Below are positions 10,560 to 18,865 of a stretch of 64,000 nt of DNA, piece after piece. Source of the stretch: Pseudonocardia hierapolitana (lineage in GTDB: Bacteria; Actinomycetota; Actinomycetes; Mycobacteriales; Pseudonocardiaceae); NCBI RefSeq assembly GCF_007994075.1, contig NZ_VIWU01000001.1, positions 3,534,001 to 3,598,000 of the forward strand, written 5' to 3'. The stretch's first letter is position 1. Every line of letters begins with the position of its first letter. The notes under the pieces are model-generated. The model was not told the origin of the DNA. It did not search any database and worked only from the letters and a program-made list of their open reading frames with translations. The translations under genes were made by a program, and so were the position numbers.

Positions 10560-10911
10560 CGACGTGGCCCGCCCAGCTCGGCACTGGGCCCGGGGGCGGC
10601 GGCGCTCGACCGGCGATGGCCGGACGAGGTCTCCTTCGGGCGCGGTCGGCTGCGAGAAGTCCAGCGCACGGGAGACCACGCCCAACTCGCCTTCGGCACG
10701 CGTTTGCGCGAGCAGTAGCTCATGCAGGGGCGCGTGGCCGCTGCCCGCCGGTCAGCTCGAACCAGCCGATCACGGTGTCGGACCGCTGGTTCCAGACGAC
10801 TCCGGCTCTGAGTACGGACGGGTCCCGGCCAGGGCGACCCGTCGTCGGCGGGTGGCCGACCGGGAAGCGTCTGCGCCGTGGCGGCGGGCCGAGCAGCAGT
10901 GGTGCATCCAC
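10560..10911 (-). pseudogene. Second decayed coding fragment of unknown family
   Basis: On the minus strand, a stretch reading AGVVWNQRSDTVIGWFELTG (about 10740-10810) ends in a stop. A neighbouring frame immediately continues with ELLLAQTRAEGELGVVSRAL and FSQPTAPEGDLVRPSPVE (about 10610-10720). Both have the GC-rich third positions of coding DNA. One frameshift would join them, consistent with a broken gene. No family was recognised. It shares strand and condition with the fragment at 9666-10000. Confidence 0.3.
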
Positions 10912-11321
10912 ACGGCGGGCAGCTCTCGCCGTCGCTCCACCGGCTTCGAGCCGGGCAGGTGCTGCGCAGATCGCGTGCCGACGCCGTCAGCCCTGCGTCC
11001 CCGGTCTGTTCTGCGGGCAGACGACTCGATCGAGCAGCGGGTGGACCGGCGGGTCATCCCCGGTGCCGAGGGCGGGGAGCGGAGGGACGGTCCCCGGGCA
11101 GTCCTCGCCCGGATGTGAGTCGCCGATCCGATCCTCTCGATCAAGGCAGCGTGGACGCCCGGGCGGGCGCCCCGTGATCGCTCCACATCGGCGACACGTC
11201 GATCGAGCCGGCCATAATGATCGGCGGCTCTCGGGCAGGTCGGGCTTGCCGGTCGCGGCTGCCCGCTGGTTCCGAGCCTGCCGGTTGGCGTCTACGTGGG
11301 GACGAGGAGACCGGCCGGTCG

Positions 11322-11337
11322 TGTTTCACGTGAAACA
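11322..11337. other. parS: parS site
   Basis: Perfect TGTTTCACGTGAAACA palindrome in the gene desert, the first of three sites packed into about 90 bases just downstream of ddl. The start-to-start spacing to the next site is 34 bases. Confidence 0.95.
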
Positions 11338-11355
11338 GCGCGCCGGGGCTTCTCG

Positions 11356-11371
11356 TGTTTCACGTGAAACA
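11356..11371. other. parS: parS site
   Basis: Perfect TGTTTCACGTGAAACA palindrome; with its flanks CG/CG the symmetry extends to 20 bases. It is the middle member of the three-site cluster next to the ddl 3' end. Confidence 0.95.
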
Positions 11372-11393
11372 CGTCGCGGGCGGCCTGCCCAGG

Positions 11394-11409
11394 CGTTTCA
11401 CGTGAAACG
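11394..11409. other. parS: parS site spanning the ddl stop codon
   Basis: CGTTTCACGTGAAACG keeps the 14-bp parS core GTTTCACGTGAAAC with changed outermost bases. The minus-strand ddl gene ends inside it: its last codons and TGA stop (11400-11398) are read from the palindrome. Confidence 0.85.
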
Positions 11410-12351
11410 GGACCGGGCGATCGCGCGCTCGACGAGGGACGAGTAGAGCCGGCCCAGCTCCATCCCTGCGGCCCGGACCGACATGGGGAGCAACGACGTC
11501 TCGGTGATCCCCGGGGAGACGTTCACCTCGAGCACCTGGATCCGGCCGTCGGAGTCGACCACGGCGTCCGTCCGGGACACGTCCCGGAGCCCGAGCAGGT
11601 GATGCGCGGCGAGCGCCGTCTCCTCGAGGCGGGAGAGGGTGTCGTCGTCCAGCCGGGCCGGGCAGTGGAAGGAGACGGTGCCCGGCGTGTAGCGCGCGGT
11701 GTAGTCGTAGACGCCGCCCCTGGCGTCGATCTCCACCGCGGGCAGCGCGCGCACGGTTCCGTCGTCGACGACCGTGACGGCGACCTCGGTGCCGCGCACG
11801 AAGCGCTCCGCGAGCACCGTGTCCGAGTAGGCGAGGCAACTGACCATCGCCGCGGGAAGCTCGGACCGGGCGGTGACGACCTGCGCTCCGAGCGCCGATC
11901 CGCCCTGATCCGGCTTCACCATCAACGGGAGGCCGAGCCGGTCGACCATCGCGTCGAGAACGGCCTGTGCCCCGAGCGCGCGGAACGTGGCGTGCGGCAG
12001 CGCCACCCAGTCCGGCGTGTCGAGGCCTGCGCCGGCGAGCTCCGCCTTCGCCGTGGGCTTGTCCCACGCCCGTCGGCACGCCTGTGCGGGCGTGCCGACG
12101 AACGGTACGTCGAGCAGCTCGAGGACGGCCTGAACCGATCCGTTCTCGCCCTCTCCCCCGTGCAGCGCGATCGCGACCGCGTCGGGCGGGTCGCTGCGCA
12201 GCCGCGTGACGAGCGCGCCGTCGACGTCCCACTCCCGCACGTCGGCGCCCGCGGCGCGCAGCGCGGTGGCGAGCCGCCGGCCGGACCGCAGGGAGACCTC
12301 GCGTTCGTGGGAGAGCCCACCGGCCAGCACGGCCACGGTTCGTTCGATCAC
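11398..12351 (-). CDS. D-alanine--D-alanine ligase family protein (ATP-grasp)
   Basis: ATP-dependent ligase that would join two D-alanines for peptidoglycan. The 317-residue product from GTG 12351 has the N-terminal glycine-rich VAVLAGGLSHEREVSLRSG, AIALHGGEGENGSVQAVLE, the ATP-grasp block MVKPDQGGSALGAQVV, and the C-terminal metal-binding IQVLEVNVSPGITETSLLP. The order matches Ddl. Because many actinobacteria have a main Ddl elsewhere, this may be a second, origin-linked ligase. It starts 27 bases after the aminotransferase, in the same direction, so an operon is likely. Its stop codon lies inside a parS palindrome. Confidence 0.9.
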   Translation of the reverse strand: MIERTVAVLAGGLSHEREVSLRSGRRLATALRAAGADVREWDVDGALVTRLRSDPPDAVAIALHGGEGENGSVQAVLELLDVPFVGTPAQACRRAWDKPTAKAELAGAGLDTPDWVALPHATFRALGAQAVLDAMVDRLGLPLMVKPDQGGSALGAQVVTARSELPAAMVSCLAYSDTVLAERFVRGTEVAVTVVDDGTVRALPAVEIDARGGVYDYTARYTPGTVSFHCPARLDDDTLSRLEETALAAHHLLGLRDVSRTDAVVDSDGRIQVLEVNVSPGITETSLLPMSVRAAGMELGRLYSSLVERAIARSRFT

Positions 12352-12377
12352 GGCCGCATTCTGCGGCACTGGCGCGA

Positions 12378-13733
12378 TCAGGGAGTGTGCGGGCTGGGTG
12401 CCTGCGGTCCCCCGCCGAGCGCCGGGCGTGCCGAGCTGCCGAACGTGCGCATGACGTCGAGCTCGGCCCCGAGCACACCGGCCAGCCGGCGCACACCCTC
12501 GGTGATCCGCTCCGGCGTCGGGTAGCAGTAGGACAGCCGCAGCTGCCGGCTGCCGAACCCGTCGGCGTAGAAGCCCGTGCCCGACGCGTACGCGACCCGG
12601 GCCGTGACGGCCCGCGGCAGCATCGCCTTGGTGTCCACACCCTCGGGCACGCCGAGCCAGACGTAGAAGCCGCCGTCCGGCACGTTCCACGTGCAACCCT
12701 CGGGCATGTACGTGGCGAGCGCCTCGAGCATGGCGTCGCGCCGGTCGCGGTACACCTCGGTGTAGGTCTTGATCTGAGCGCGCCAGTCGTGCGCCGCGAG
12801 GTAGCGCGACACGAGCATCTGCGTGAAGCTCGGCGGGCACAGCGACGCCGACTCCGCGGCGAGCACGAGCCGGTCCCGCACCGCGGGCGGCACGAGCGCC
12901 CAGCCCACCCGCAGTCCGGACGCGAACGTCTTCGAGAACGACCCGAGGTACACGACGTCGCGGGAAAGAGAGCGCAGCGCCGGGTACGTGCGCCCGCTGA
13001 ACCCGAGCAGGCCGTACGGGTTGTCCTCGACGACGGCCACCCCGTACGACGCGCAGATCTCGAGCACCTCGGCGCGCCGCTCGACGGCGAGCGTGACGCC
13101 AGCGGGGTTGTGGAAGTTCGGGATCGTGTACAGGAACTTCGGGGTAATCCCCTCGGCGGCGAGCGAACCGAGTGCGTCGCGCAGCAGATCGGGGACGAGG
13201 CCGTGCTCGTCCATCGCGACGTGGACGACGCGCGCCTGGTACGCGGCGAAGCTGCCGAGCGCCCCGACGTAGGACGGGCCTTCGGCCAGCACGACGTCGC
13301 CGGGGTCGCAGTAGATGCGCGTGACGAGGTCGAGCGCCATCTGCGAGCCGACGGTGACGACGACGTCGTCGGGGTCGGCTCGGATGCCCTCGAGCGCCAT
13401 CACCTCGCAGATCTGCTCGCGCAGCGCCGGGACACCCTGCGCGGAGCCGTACTGCAGCGCCACCTGGCCCTCGCGGGCGACGAGATCGGCCACCTCGGCG
13501 GCGAGCGCGTCGAGCGGAAGGGCCGCGAGGTTCGGCATCCCGCCGGCGAGCGAGACCACCTCGGGCCGGCTCGCCACCGCGAACAGCGCGCGGATCTCGG
13601 AGGCGGTCATGCCGGCCGTACGCGCGGCGAACCGCTCCGTCGGCTCCGGCCGCGGCGCGCCCGCCGCCGCTGCCGCCGCTGCGCCCGCGGGAACGGCGTC
13701 GAACGGCGATGGGGGCGTGGCCGGCTGCGGCAC
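12378..13733 (-). CDS. PLP-dependent aminotransferase, MocR/Aro8-like fold type I
   Basis: Pyridoxal-phosphate enzyme transferring amino groups, resembling the 2-aminoadipate/valine-pyruvate type aminotransferase family. The 451-residue product from GTG 13733 (GGGAGG six bases upstream) shows PEVVSLAGGMPN near the N-terminus, LQYGSAQGVPALREQI, TIPNFHNPAGVTL, VVEDNPYGLL and the PLP lysine motif LGSFSKTFASGLRVGW. The first ~45 residues are a low-complexity alanine/proline leader. The substrate cannot be read from sequence. Its position before a D-Ala ligase could suggest supply of an amino acid for cell-wall work, which is only an inference. Confidence 0.88.
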   Translation of the reverse strand: MPQPATPPSPFDAVPAGAAAAAAAGAPRPEPTERFAARTAGMTASEIRALFAVASRPEVVSLAGGMPNLAALPLDALAAEVADLVAREGQVALQYGSAQGVPALREQICEVMALEGIRADPDDVVVTVGSQMALDLVTRIYCDPGDVVLAEGPSYVGALGSFAAYQARVVHVAMDEHGLVPDLLRDALGSLAAEGITPKFLYTIPNFHNPAGVTLAVERRAEVLEICASYGVAVVEDNPYGLLGFSGRTYPALRSLSRDVVYLGSFSKTFASGLRVGWALVPPAVRDRLVLAAESASLCPPSFTQMLVSRYLAAHDWRAQIKTYTEVYRDRRDAMLEALATYMPEGCTWNVPDGGFYVWLGVPEGVDTKAMLPRAVTARVAYASGTGFYADGFGSRQLRLSYCYPTPERITEGVRRLAGVLGAELDVMRTFGSSARPALGGGPQAPSPHTP

Positions 13734-13995
13734 GATGGACCTCCCGGATCCTCTGCGACTTCGACCGCCCGAGTCTATGGGGTGCGTGGGCCTACCCGGC
13801 CGCGGTCGTCGGGAACGCCACTCGCGCTCCGATAGCCGGAATGGGGGAACCTGCGACCGATCGTCGTGGTAGGGGCACCGGTCGCAGCAGCTGGGGTGTC
13901 GCTCCGGGCTGGATCGATCTATGGTCTCGGGGTCGGCGCGGCGAACGGCGCCGTATGTCCGTATTCGCGATGGCTCCTCGCCGCCGGAGGTTGGT

Positions 13996-14700
13996 TTGTC
14001 CTGGCACGTGGCGGCGCTCACTCTGGACAATCTGGACGATCTGCCCAAGCGGTGCAGGCGGTGCGTCTTCTGGGAGCTGTCGGAGAACCTCGGCAAGCAG
14101 GCGGCCGACTTCGGCTCCACCGAGCTGGAGAAGGAGGCGTGGGTCTCCGAGGTGCTGCTCGAGTGGGGCTCCTGCGGTCGCGTCGTCTACATGGCCGGAG
14201 CGCCCGCGGGATACGTGATGTACGCGCCCCCCTCTGCGGTCCCGCGTGCGGCCGAGATGCCCACCGGCCCGGTGTCCGCCGACGCCGTCCTGCTCACCAC
14301 GATGCAGGTCCTTCCCGAGTTCTCGGGTGAGGGCCTGGGACGGATGCTCGCCCAGGCCGTCGTGCGTGACCTCACCCGCCGCGGCGTCAAGGCCATCGAG
14401 GTGTTCGGTGAGCAGCGGCCGGGCACCGAGCCGGGTTGCCTCATCCCCGCCGACTTCCTCCGAGGGGTGGGCTTCAAGACCATCCGTCCCCACCCCCGCT
14501 TCCCACGGCTGCGCATGGAACTGCGTTCCGCGATGACGTGGAAGGAAGACGTGGAGGCAGCGCTGGAGCAGCTGCTCGGCACGATCACCATTCCGATGCA
14601 GCAGGCGAGCGGCGCCCGGTCCGAGCCCGTTCGTTCGGTACCCACCCGGTCCGGAGCGACCGTCAGCGGCCCGTTCAGGGCGCTCTGTACGCCCCGCTGA
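13996..14700 (+). CDS. GNAT-family acetyltransferase (origin-linked actinobacterial type)
   Basis: Probable acetyl-CoA-dependent N-acetyltransferase. The 234-residue product starts at TTG 13996 (SWHVAALTLDNLDDLP) with GGAGG five bases upstream. It carries a cysteine pair in LPKRCRRCVFWELS and the GNAT acetyl-CoA loop region VLPEFSGEGLGRMLAQAVV. The remainder follows the pattern of the conserved gene found between parB and cwlM in mycobacteria. An upstream GTG/ATG start (e.g. 13921) would add a low-complexity leader. The acceptor substrate is unknown. Confidence 0.85.
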   Translation: MSWHVAALTLDNLDDLPKRCRRCVFWELSENLGKQAADFGSTELEKEAWVSEVLLEWGSCGRVVYMAGAPAGYVMYAPPSAVPRAAEMPTGPVSADAVLLTTMQVLPEFSGEGLGRMLAQAVVRDLTRRGVKAIEVFGEQRPGTEPGCLIPADFLRGVGFKTIRPHPRFPRLRMELRSAMTWKEDVEAALEQLLGTITIPMQQASGARSEPVRSVPTRSGATVSGPFRALCTPR

Positions 14701-14756
14701 AGGCTGCGTGGCACCCACCTGACCCGATGGGCGCGACGCGAGGGATGGATCGTCTC

Positions 14757-15917
14757 TCAGATGGCCTGGGCCCCGCCGCGCTCGAGTTCGCGCGCGAGCA
14801 CGTCCGAGAAGGTGAACGTCCCGGTCGGTTGATCGTCCTGGCCGAGCAGGTACAGCCGTTTGACGGCCACGAGGATGCCTTCGGCCACCACGTCGCGGAA
14901 CGCCGGGTCGAGCAGCCGGCGCCGGTCGCCGATGTGGGTGAGGTAGCCGATCTCCACGCGGACGGTGGGCATCCGGGTGAGCCGCAGCAGCTCCCAGGTG
15001 CGTGCCTGGGTTCGGCAGTCCTGCATGCCGGTGCGGGTGAGCAGCTCGCGCTGGATGAAGCCGGCGAGCGCCTCCCCGACCGTGGAGGTGGCGCCGGACC
15101 CGTTGCCGAAGTGGAACGTGGCCAGGCCCTGGGCGTGCATGCTGCGGTTGGCGTCGGTGTGCAGCGACAGCACGAGGTCGGCGGCCGCGCCGTTGGCGAA
15201 CGCGGCGCGCTCGGTCTCGCTGGGGCAGGTGTCCTCCTGCCGGGACAGCATGGCGTCCATGCCGGTGGCGGTCATCCGGCCGACGAGCCGGCGCGCCATG
15301 TCCCACACGATGTCGGCCTCGGAAACGCCGGCGACCACGACGCCGCGGTCGGGCCCGCCGTGACCCGGGTCGACCACGATCCGCTTGCCGCGCAACCGCG
15401 GCCCCGCCTGGCGCAGCAGCTCCTGCTCACGGAGCAGCCGGGGGCGGCCGCCGGTGACCTTGCGGCCGAGCTGGCGCAGCGAACGAAGGGTGGCCGGCCC
15501 GCACAGCCCGTCGGGGACGAGCCCGTACTCGCGCTGGAACTTCCTCAGCGCGGCCTCGGTCTGCTCGTCGAACACCCCGCCCGGACGGCCAGGGTCGTAG
15601 CCGAGCTCGAGGAGGCGCTCCTGGAGCGCGACGACGTCGTCGCCGCTCATCGGAGCGGAGATCATGAGGGCGAGCATCCGGTCGCCCAGCTGCCAGCCGG
15701 CCTCGCGCAGCGCGCGGTACGTGGCAGGCCCGACGATCCCGTCGGTGATGAGGCCCCGCTGTTGCTGGAACGCGCGGACCGCCTGCTCCACGTCTGCGTC
15801 GAAGACGTCCTCGCGGAGCCCGTTCGCGGCGGCTGCGGGCAGCAGACCGAACCGTCGCAGCGTGGACCGGATCTCGACGACACCCGGACCGCTGTCACCT
15901 CGGCGCAGCAGCTGCAT
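14757..15917 (-). CDS. cwlM: CwlM-type amidase-fold regulator with two peptidoglycan-binding domains
   Basis: In mycobacteria CwlM is a cytoplasmic amidase-fold protein that, once phosphorylated by PknB, stimulates MurA and so controls peptidoglycan precursor supply. The 386-residue product from ATG 15917 has two PG_binding_1 repeats (residues ~5-75 and ~80-150, e.g. FDEQTEAALRKFQREYGL). An Amidase_3 domain follows, with DPGHGGPDRG, SLHTDANRS and VEIGYLTHIGDRRRL. No signal peptide is present, matching a cytosolic role. Putative zinc ligands (His in DPGHGG, Glu in SEADIVWD, His in SLHTD) are kept, so catalysis cannot be excluded. It follows trxA after a strong terminator. Confidence 0.9.
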   Translation of the reverse strand: MQLLRRGDSGPGVVEIRSTLRRFGLLPAAAANGLREDVFDADVEQAVRAFQQQRGLITDGIVGPATYRALREAGWQLGDRMLALMISAPMSGDDVVALQERLLELGYDPGRPGGVFDEQTEAALRKFQREYGLVPDGLCGPATLRSLRQLGRKVTGGRPRLLREQELLRQAGPRLRGKRIVVDPGHGGPDRGVVVAGVSEADIVWDMARRLVGRMTATGMDAMLSRQEDTCPSETERAAFANGAAADLVLSLHTDANRSMHAQGLATFHFGNGSGATSTVGEALAGFIQRELLTRTGMQDCRTQARTWELLRLTRMPTVRVEIGYLTHIGDRRRLLDPAFRDVVAEGILVAVKRLYLLGQDDQPTGTFTFSDVLARELERGGAQAI

Positions 15918-16053
15918 GCACCCCTCGCTCGCTGTCGTGGCTTCCCGTTCTCGGACCGCCCGCCCCCGATCCGGGCCGCAGACCATTGTGCCCTGCCGCT
16001 CGGGAAAGCGCGGACAGCGGGCCGTGTCCGGACGTGTTCGTGTCGTGATAAAA

Positions 16054-16092
16054 CCGGTGCCCCGCCCCCGACGGACGGGAGCGGGGCACCGG
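16054..16092 (-). terminator. Rho-independent terminator after trxA
   Basis: A 12-bp perfect stem, CCGGTGCCCCGC (16054-16065) with GCGGGGCACCGG (16081-16092), lies just past the trxA stop codon. On the minus strand it is followed by TTTTATC, giving a classical intrinsic terminator. It separates trxA from cwlM, so cwlM probably has its own promoter or depends on readthrough. Confidence 0.88.
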
Positions 16093-16102
16093 CGGTGGAT
16101 GC

Positions 16103-16429
16103 TCAGGCGAGGTAGTCGGCCAGGTCGGAGAGCAGCGCGGCCTTGGGCTTGGCGCCGACGATCTGCTTCACCGGCTTGCCGTCCTTGAACACGATCATCG
16201 TGGGGATGGACATCACCTGGTAGTCGCGGGCCGTCGCCGGGTTGGCGTCGATGTCCAGCTTCGCGATGGTGACCTTGTCCTTGTTCTCCCCCGCGATCTC
16301 GTCGAGCACGGGAGCGACCATCTTGCACGGCCCGCACCAGGTGGCCCAGAAGTCGACCACGACGGGCTTGTCGCTCTTGAGGACGGCGCTCTCGAACGAG
16401 GCGTCGGTGACCTCGACGGTGTTGGCCAT
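16103..16429 (-). CDS. trxA: Thioredoxin
   Basis: Small dithiol oxidoreductase in the cytosol. The 108-residue product has the active site FWATWCGPCKMVAPVLDEIA and the cis-proline loop MSIPTMIVFKDGKPV, with canonical length. ATG 16429 is preceded by ACGGAG. It lies 58 bases downstream of trxB in the same direction, so electrons from NADPH pass TrxB to TrxA within one operon. Confidence 0.97.
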   Translation of the reverse strand: MANTVEVTDASFESAVLKSDKPVVVDFWATWCGPCKMVAPVLDEIAGENKDKVTIAKLDIDANPATARDYQVMSIPTMIVFKDGKPVKQIVGAKPKAALLSDLADYLA

Positions 16430-16487
16430 GTGTACTCCGTTCCCTGGAAACTTGCCCCGGTACTCGATGGGGATGTTGTCTGGTGGT

Positions 16488-17501
16488 TCAGGCGGTGACG
16501 GCCGCGACCTGCTCGGAAGCGGCGCCGTAGCCACCGCCGACCAGCTCGCTGGGTACCGGGGCCTCGGCGAGCCAGCGCTCGGCGTCGATGGCCGCGGCAC
16601 AGCCGGAGCCGGCCGCGGTGACGGCCTGGCGGTAGACGTGGTCGACGAGGTCGCCCGCGGCGAACACGCCGGGGATCGCCGTGCGGGTGCTCGGCGACTC
16701 CACCTGCACGTAGCCGTTCTCGTCGGTGGCGAGCACGTCCTTCACGAGCTGGCTGCGCGGGTCGTGACCGATCGCGACGAACATTCCGCTGACGTCGAGG
16801 ACCGACTCCTCGCCGGTCGTCGTGTCACGCAGCCGAAGGCCGGAGACGCTGCCCTCGCCGAGCACCTCGACGACCTCCGCGCCCAAGCGCCAGCGCATCT
16901 TCGGGTCGTCCTGCGCGCGCTTGAGCATGATCTTCGAGGCGCGGAACTCGTCGCGGCGGTGCACGATCGTGACCGATCGGGCGAACCGCGTGAGGAAGGT
17001 GGCCTCCTCCATCGCCGAGTCGCCGCCGCCGATCACCGCGATGTCCTTGTCGCGGAAGAAGAAGCCGTCACAGGTGGCACAGGCGCTCACCCCGCGTCCG
17101 AGCAGCTTCTGCTCGCCGGGGACGTGCAGGTAGCGGGCCGCGGCACCCATCGCGAGGATGATCGCCCGGGAGCGGTAGGTGACGCCGTTCGCCACCACCG
17201 ACTTGACCTCGCCCTCGAGCGAGATCTCCTCCACGTCCTCGGCGCGGAGCTCGGCACCGAAGCGCTGCGCCTGGCCGCGCATCTGCTCCATCAGCTCCGG
17301 GCCCATGATCCCGTCGGTGAAGCCGGGGTAGTTCTCGACCTCGGTGGTGGTCATGAGCGCGCCGCCGAACTGAGTGCCCTCGAACACGAGGGGGCGCAGC
17401 TGGGCGCGGGCCGCGTACACCGCTGCGGTGTAGCCCGCCGGACCCGATCCGACGATGATCAGTTCGCGAACCTCGCCGGTGCTCGCTCGATCGCTGGTCA
17501 C
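16488..17501 (-). CDS. trxB: Thioredoxin-disulfide reductase
   Basis: FAD-dependent NADPH:thioredoxin reductase. The 337-residue product from GTG 17501 (RBS GGGAGG) shows the FAD site [19 protein letters not shown], the redox-active ACATCDGFF, the NADPH site [16 protein letters not shown] and the C-terminal FAD motif [20 protein letters not shown]. It forms an operon with trxA. Its upstream neighbours are the sigM/anti-sigma pair, as in mycobacteria, where redox control of these genes is linked to sigma factors. Confidence 0.97.
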   Translation of the reverse strand: MTSDRASTGEVRELIIVGSGPAGYTAAVYAARAQLRPLVFEGTQFGGALMTTTEVENYPGFTDGIMGPELMEQMRGQAQRFGAELRAEDVEEISLEGEVKSVVANGVTYRSRAIILAMGAAARYLHVPGEQKLLGRGVSACATCDGFFFRDKDIAVIGGGDSAMEEATFLTRFARSVTIVHRRDEFRASKIMLKRAQDDPKMRWRLGAEVVEVLGEGSVSGLRLRDTTTGEESVLDVSGMFVAIGHDPRSQLVKDVLATDENGYVQVESPSTRTAIPGVFAAGDLVDHVYRQAVTAAGSGCAAAIDAERWLAEAPVPSELVGGGYGAASEQVAAVTA

Positions 17502-17598
17502 GGGTTGCGTCCTCCCTCGTCGCGTACAGGCCGTGCAACACCTTCCCAGGAACGGGCATTCCACAGCGGGCGGGGGCCGCACCGGCAGGTGACGGGGC

Positions 17599-18258
17599 TC
17601 ACCCCCCGATCGTCCGCGCGTCGAGCAGCACGCCACCCTCCGGGCCGCAGCCGGGCGCGACGACGACGATGTGCAAGCGGCCGCGCTCACCCGTCGCCAT
17701 CAGCAGGAGTACCCCGTCGCGCCCGTCGAGAACGACATCACGACCGCCCAGGAGCGGGGAGTCCGGCGCCACGCCGGGGGGCGCGACCGAGCGCAGGCAT
17801 CCGGCCCGGCGGGTGGGATCGGCCAGTTCGCCCACGTCGACGTCGCCCCGGACGGCGAGGGCCGCGGTCACCAGGTCCACGCCGTCGAGCGACATCGGGG
17901 ACGGCTCACGTGGCGTCCAGAGCAGGCCCGCGACGACGGTGGCGGCGAGCACGGCTGCCGCGACGAGCGCCGGGCGCACCCCGCGCCGGCACGGCCGGCC
18001 GCCGACCGGTGGGAGCGCGGCCGACTCCGCGGCGAGCGCGGCGTCCCACCGCGCGGCGTACTCCGCCGGCACCGGCGGATCTGCGAGCTCACCCAGCTCG
18101 GCGCGGGTGGTGGCCAGGCCGGCCAGCACGGCGCCCGCCTCGGGATCCTGTGCGGCGGCGGCCCGGACCTCGGCCGCCGTGTCGGCGTCGAGCAGGCCGG
18201 CGTCGAGGTCGGCGAGGAGGTCGGCGGGCAGGGGGGCACGCTCGTGCGGCTCGCTCAT
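17599..18258 (-). CDS. Membrane-anchored anti-sigma factor partner of SigM
   Basis: Likely holds the ECF sigma factor encoded just upstream. The 219-residue product overlaps sigM by four bases (ATGA at 18255-18258). It has an N-terminal acidic, alanine-rich cytosolic part (~1-90), one membrane helix ([18 protein letters not shown], about 95-113) and a C-terminal extracytoplasmic domain. This matches the layout of the SigM-linked Rv3912-type regulator. No clear HCC zinc motif is seen. Role is inferred from position and topology. Confidence 0.8.
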   Translation of the reverse strand: MSEPHERAPLPADLLADLDAGLLDADTAAEVRAAAAQDPEAGAVLAGLATTRAELGELADPPVPAEYAARWDAALAAESAALPPVGGRPCRRGVRPALVAAAVLAATVVAGLLWTPREPSPMSLDGVDLVTAALAVRGDVDVGELADPTRRAGCLRSVAPPGVAPDSPLLGGRDVVLDGRDGVLLLMATGERGRLHIVVVAPGCGPEGGVLLDARTIGG

Positions 18259-18800
18259 CGCTCCTCCTCCCGCAGGTGGCCCAGCAGTGCACCGAGCCGG
18301 ACCCGGCCGCGGGCGCAGCGGCTCTTCACGGTGCCGACGGGGACCTCCAGCACCTCGGCGACCTCATCGAGGGGCCAACCTTGCACGTCGACGAGCACCA
18401 CCGCCACCCGCTGGTGTGCGGGCAGCTCGGCGAGCGCGTCCACCACGGACAGCCGGGTGACCACGTCCATCGCCACGTCCGGGCGCCGCTCCCGTGGCTC
18501 GGCCTCCGGGAGCGGCACCGTGTCGTGGCGGCGTTCCTTGCGGAGCCGGTCGATGCAGGCGTTGAGCAGGATGCGGTGGAGCCAAGTGCGGACCGACGCC
18601 TCGCCGCGGTAGGTACCCGCCCGCCGGTAGGCCGCCACGAGTGCCTCCTGCACGGCGTCGGCGGCGTCCTCGGGGTGGCGCAACGTGCGCAGGGCGATGC
18701 CCCACAGCCGGTTCCGGTACCGGGCGACCAGTTCGCCGAACGCGTGCCGGTCGCCCGCCAGATGCGCGGCGAGCAGCTCCGCATCGCTCGGCGCGCCCAT
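18255..18800 (-). CDS. sigM: ECF RNA polymerase sigma factor, SigM type
   Basis: Group 4 sigma factor. The 181-residue product has region 2 (AFGELVARYRNRLWGIALRT followed by EDAADAVQEALVAAYRRA) and region 4 (LPAHQRVAVVLVDVQGWPLD then VPVGTVKSRCARGRVRLGAL), with no region 1.1 or 3. ATG 18800 is the start. The position between murJ/DUF6049-type genes and trxB and the overlap with an anti-sigma gene match SigM of mycobacteria. Confidence 0.92.
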   Translation of the reverse strand: MGAPSDAELLAAHLAGDRHAFGELVARYRNRLWGIALRTLRHPEDAADAVQEALVAAYRRAGTYRGEASVRTWLHRILLNACIDRLRKERRHDTVPLPEAEPRERRPDVAMDVVTRLSVVDALAELPAHQRVAVVLVDVQGWPLDEVAEVLEVPVGTVKSRCARGRVRLGALLGHLREEER

Positions 18801-18840
18801 GATCGGACAGTAGGTGGGGACGGCCCGCTCCCGCGGGCGT

Positions 18841-18859
18841 TTCGGAGAACTCGTCCGAA
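18841..18859. promoter_or_regulatory. Inverted repeat in the sigM / MerR divergent promoter
   Basis: TTCGGA (18841) and TCCGAA (18854) form a perfect 6-bp inverted repeat with a 7-base spacer, 19 bp in all. MerR proteins bind near-palindromes of this size between promoter elements. The neighbouring MerR-type regulator starts 7-22 bases downstream, so autoregulation or control of sigM is plausible but unproven. Confidence 0.45.
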
Positions 18860-18865
18860 CGACAC

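Larger units (their letters stand above)
9040..11397. other. 2.36-kb gene desert between parB and ddl holding parS sites
   Basis: No intact gene is recognisable here. ORFs on both strands are short, arginine-rich and unlike known families. The region carries parS copies at 10233, 11322 and 11356, plus one at 11394 that runs into the end of ddl. Several stretches on the minus strand have coding-like third-position bias but change frame repeatedly (about 9666-10000, 10560-10870 and 11140-11250), which suggests decayed genes. No tRNA or other RNA gene was recognised. Confidence 0.6.

Noticed and set aside
10403..11446. 347-codon plus-strand ORF over the parS cluster
   Set aside because: Low-complexity arginine-rich translation, no family similarity, and it runs across four parS palindromes and into ddl.
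12684..12697. parS-like word GTTCCACGTGCAAC in the aminotransferase gene
   Set aside because: Two mismatches to the 14-bp core and explained by the encoded peptide.
18841..18859. SigM autoregulated promoter (GGAAC-type -35)
   Set aside because: No convincing -35/-10 pair with correct spacing was found upstream of sigM.
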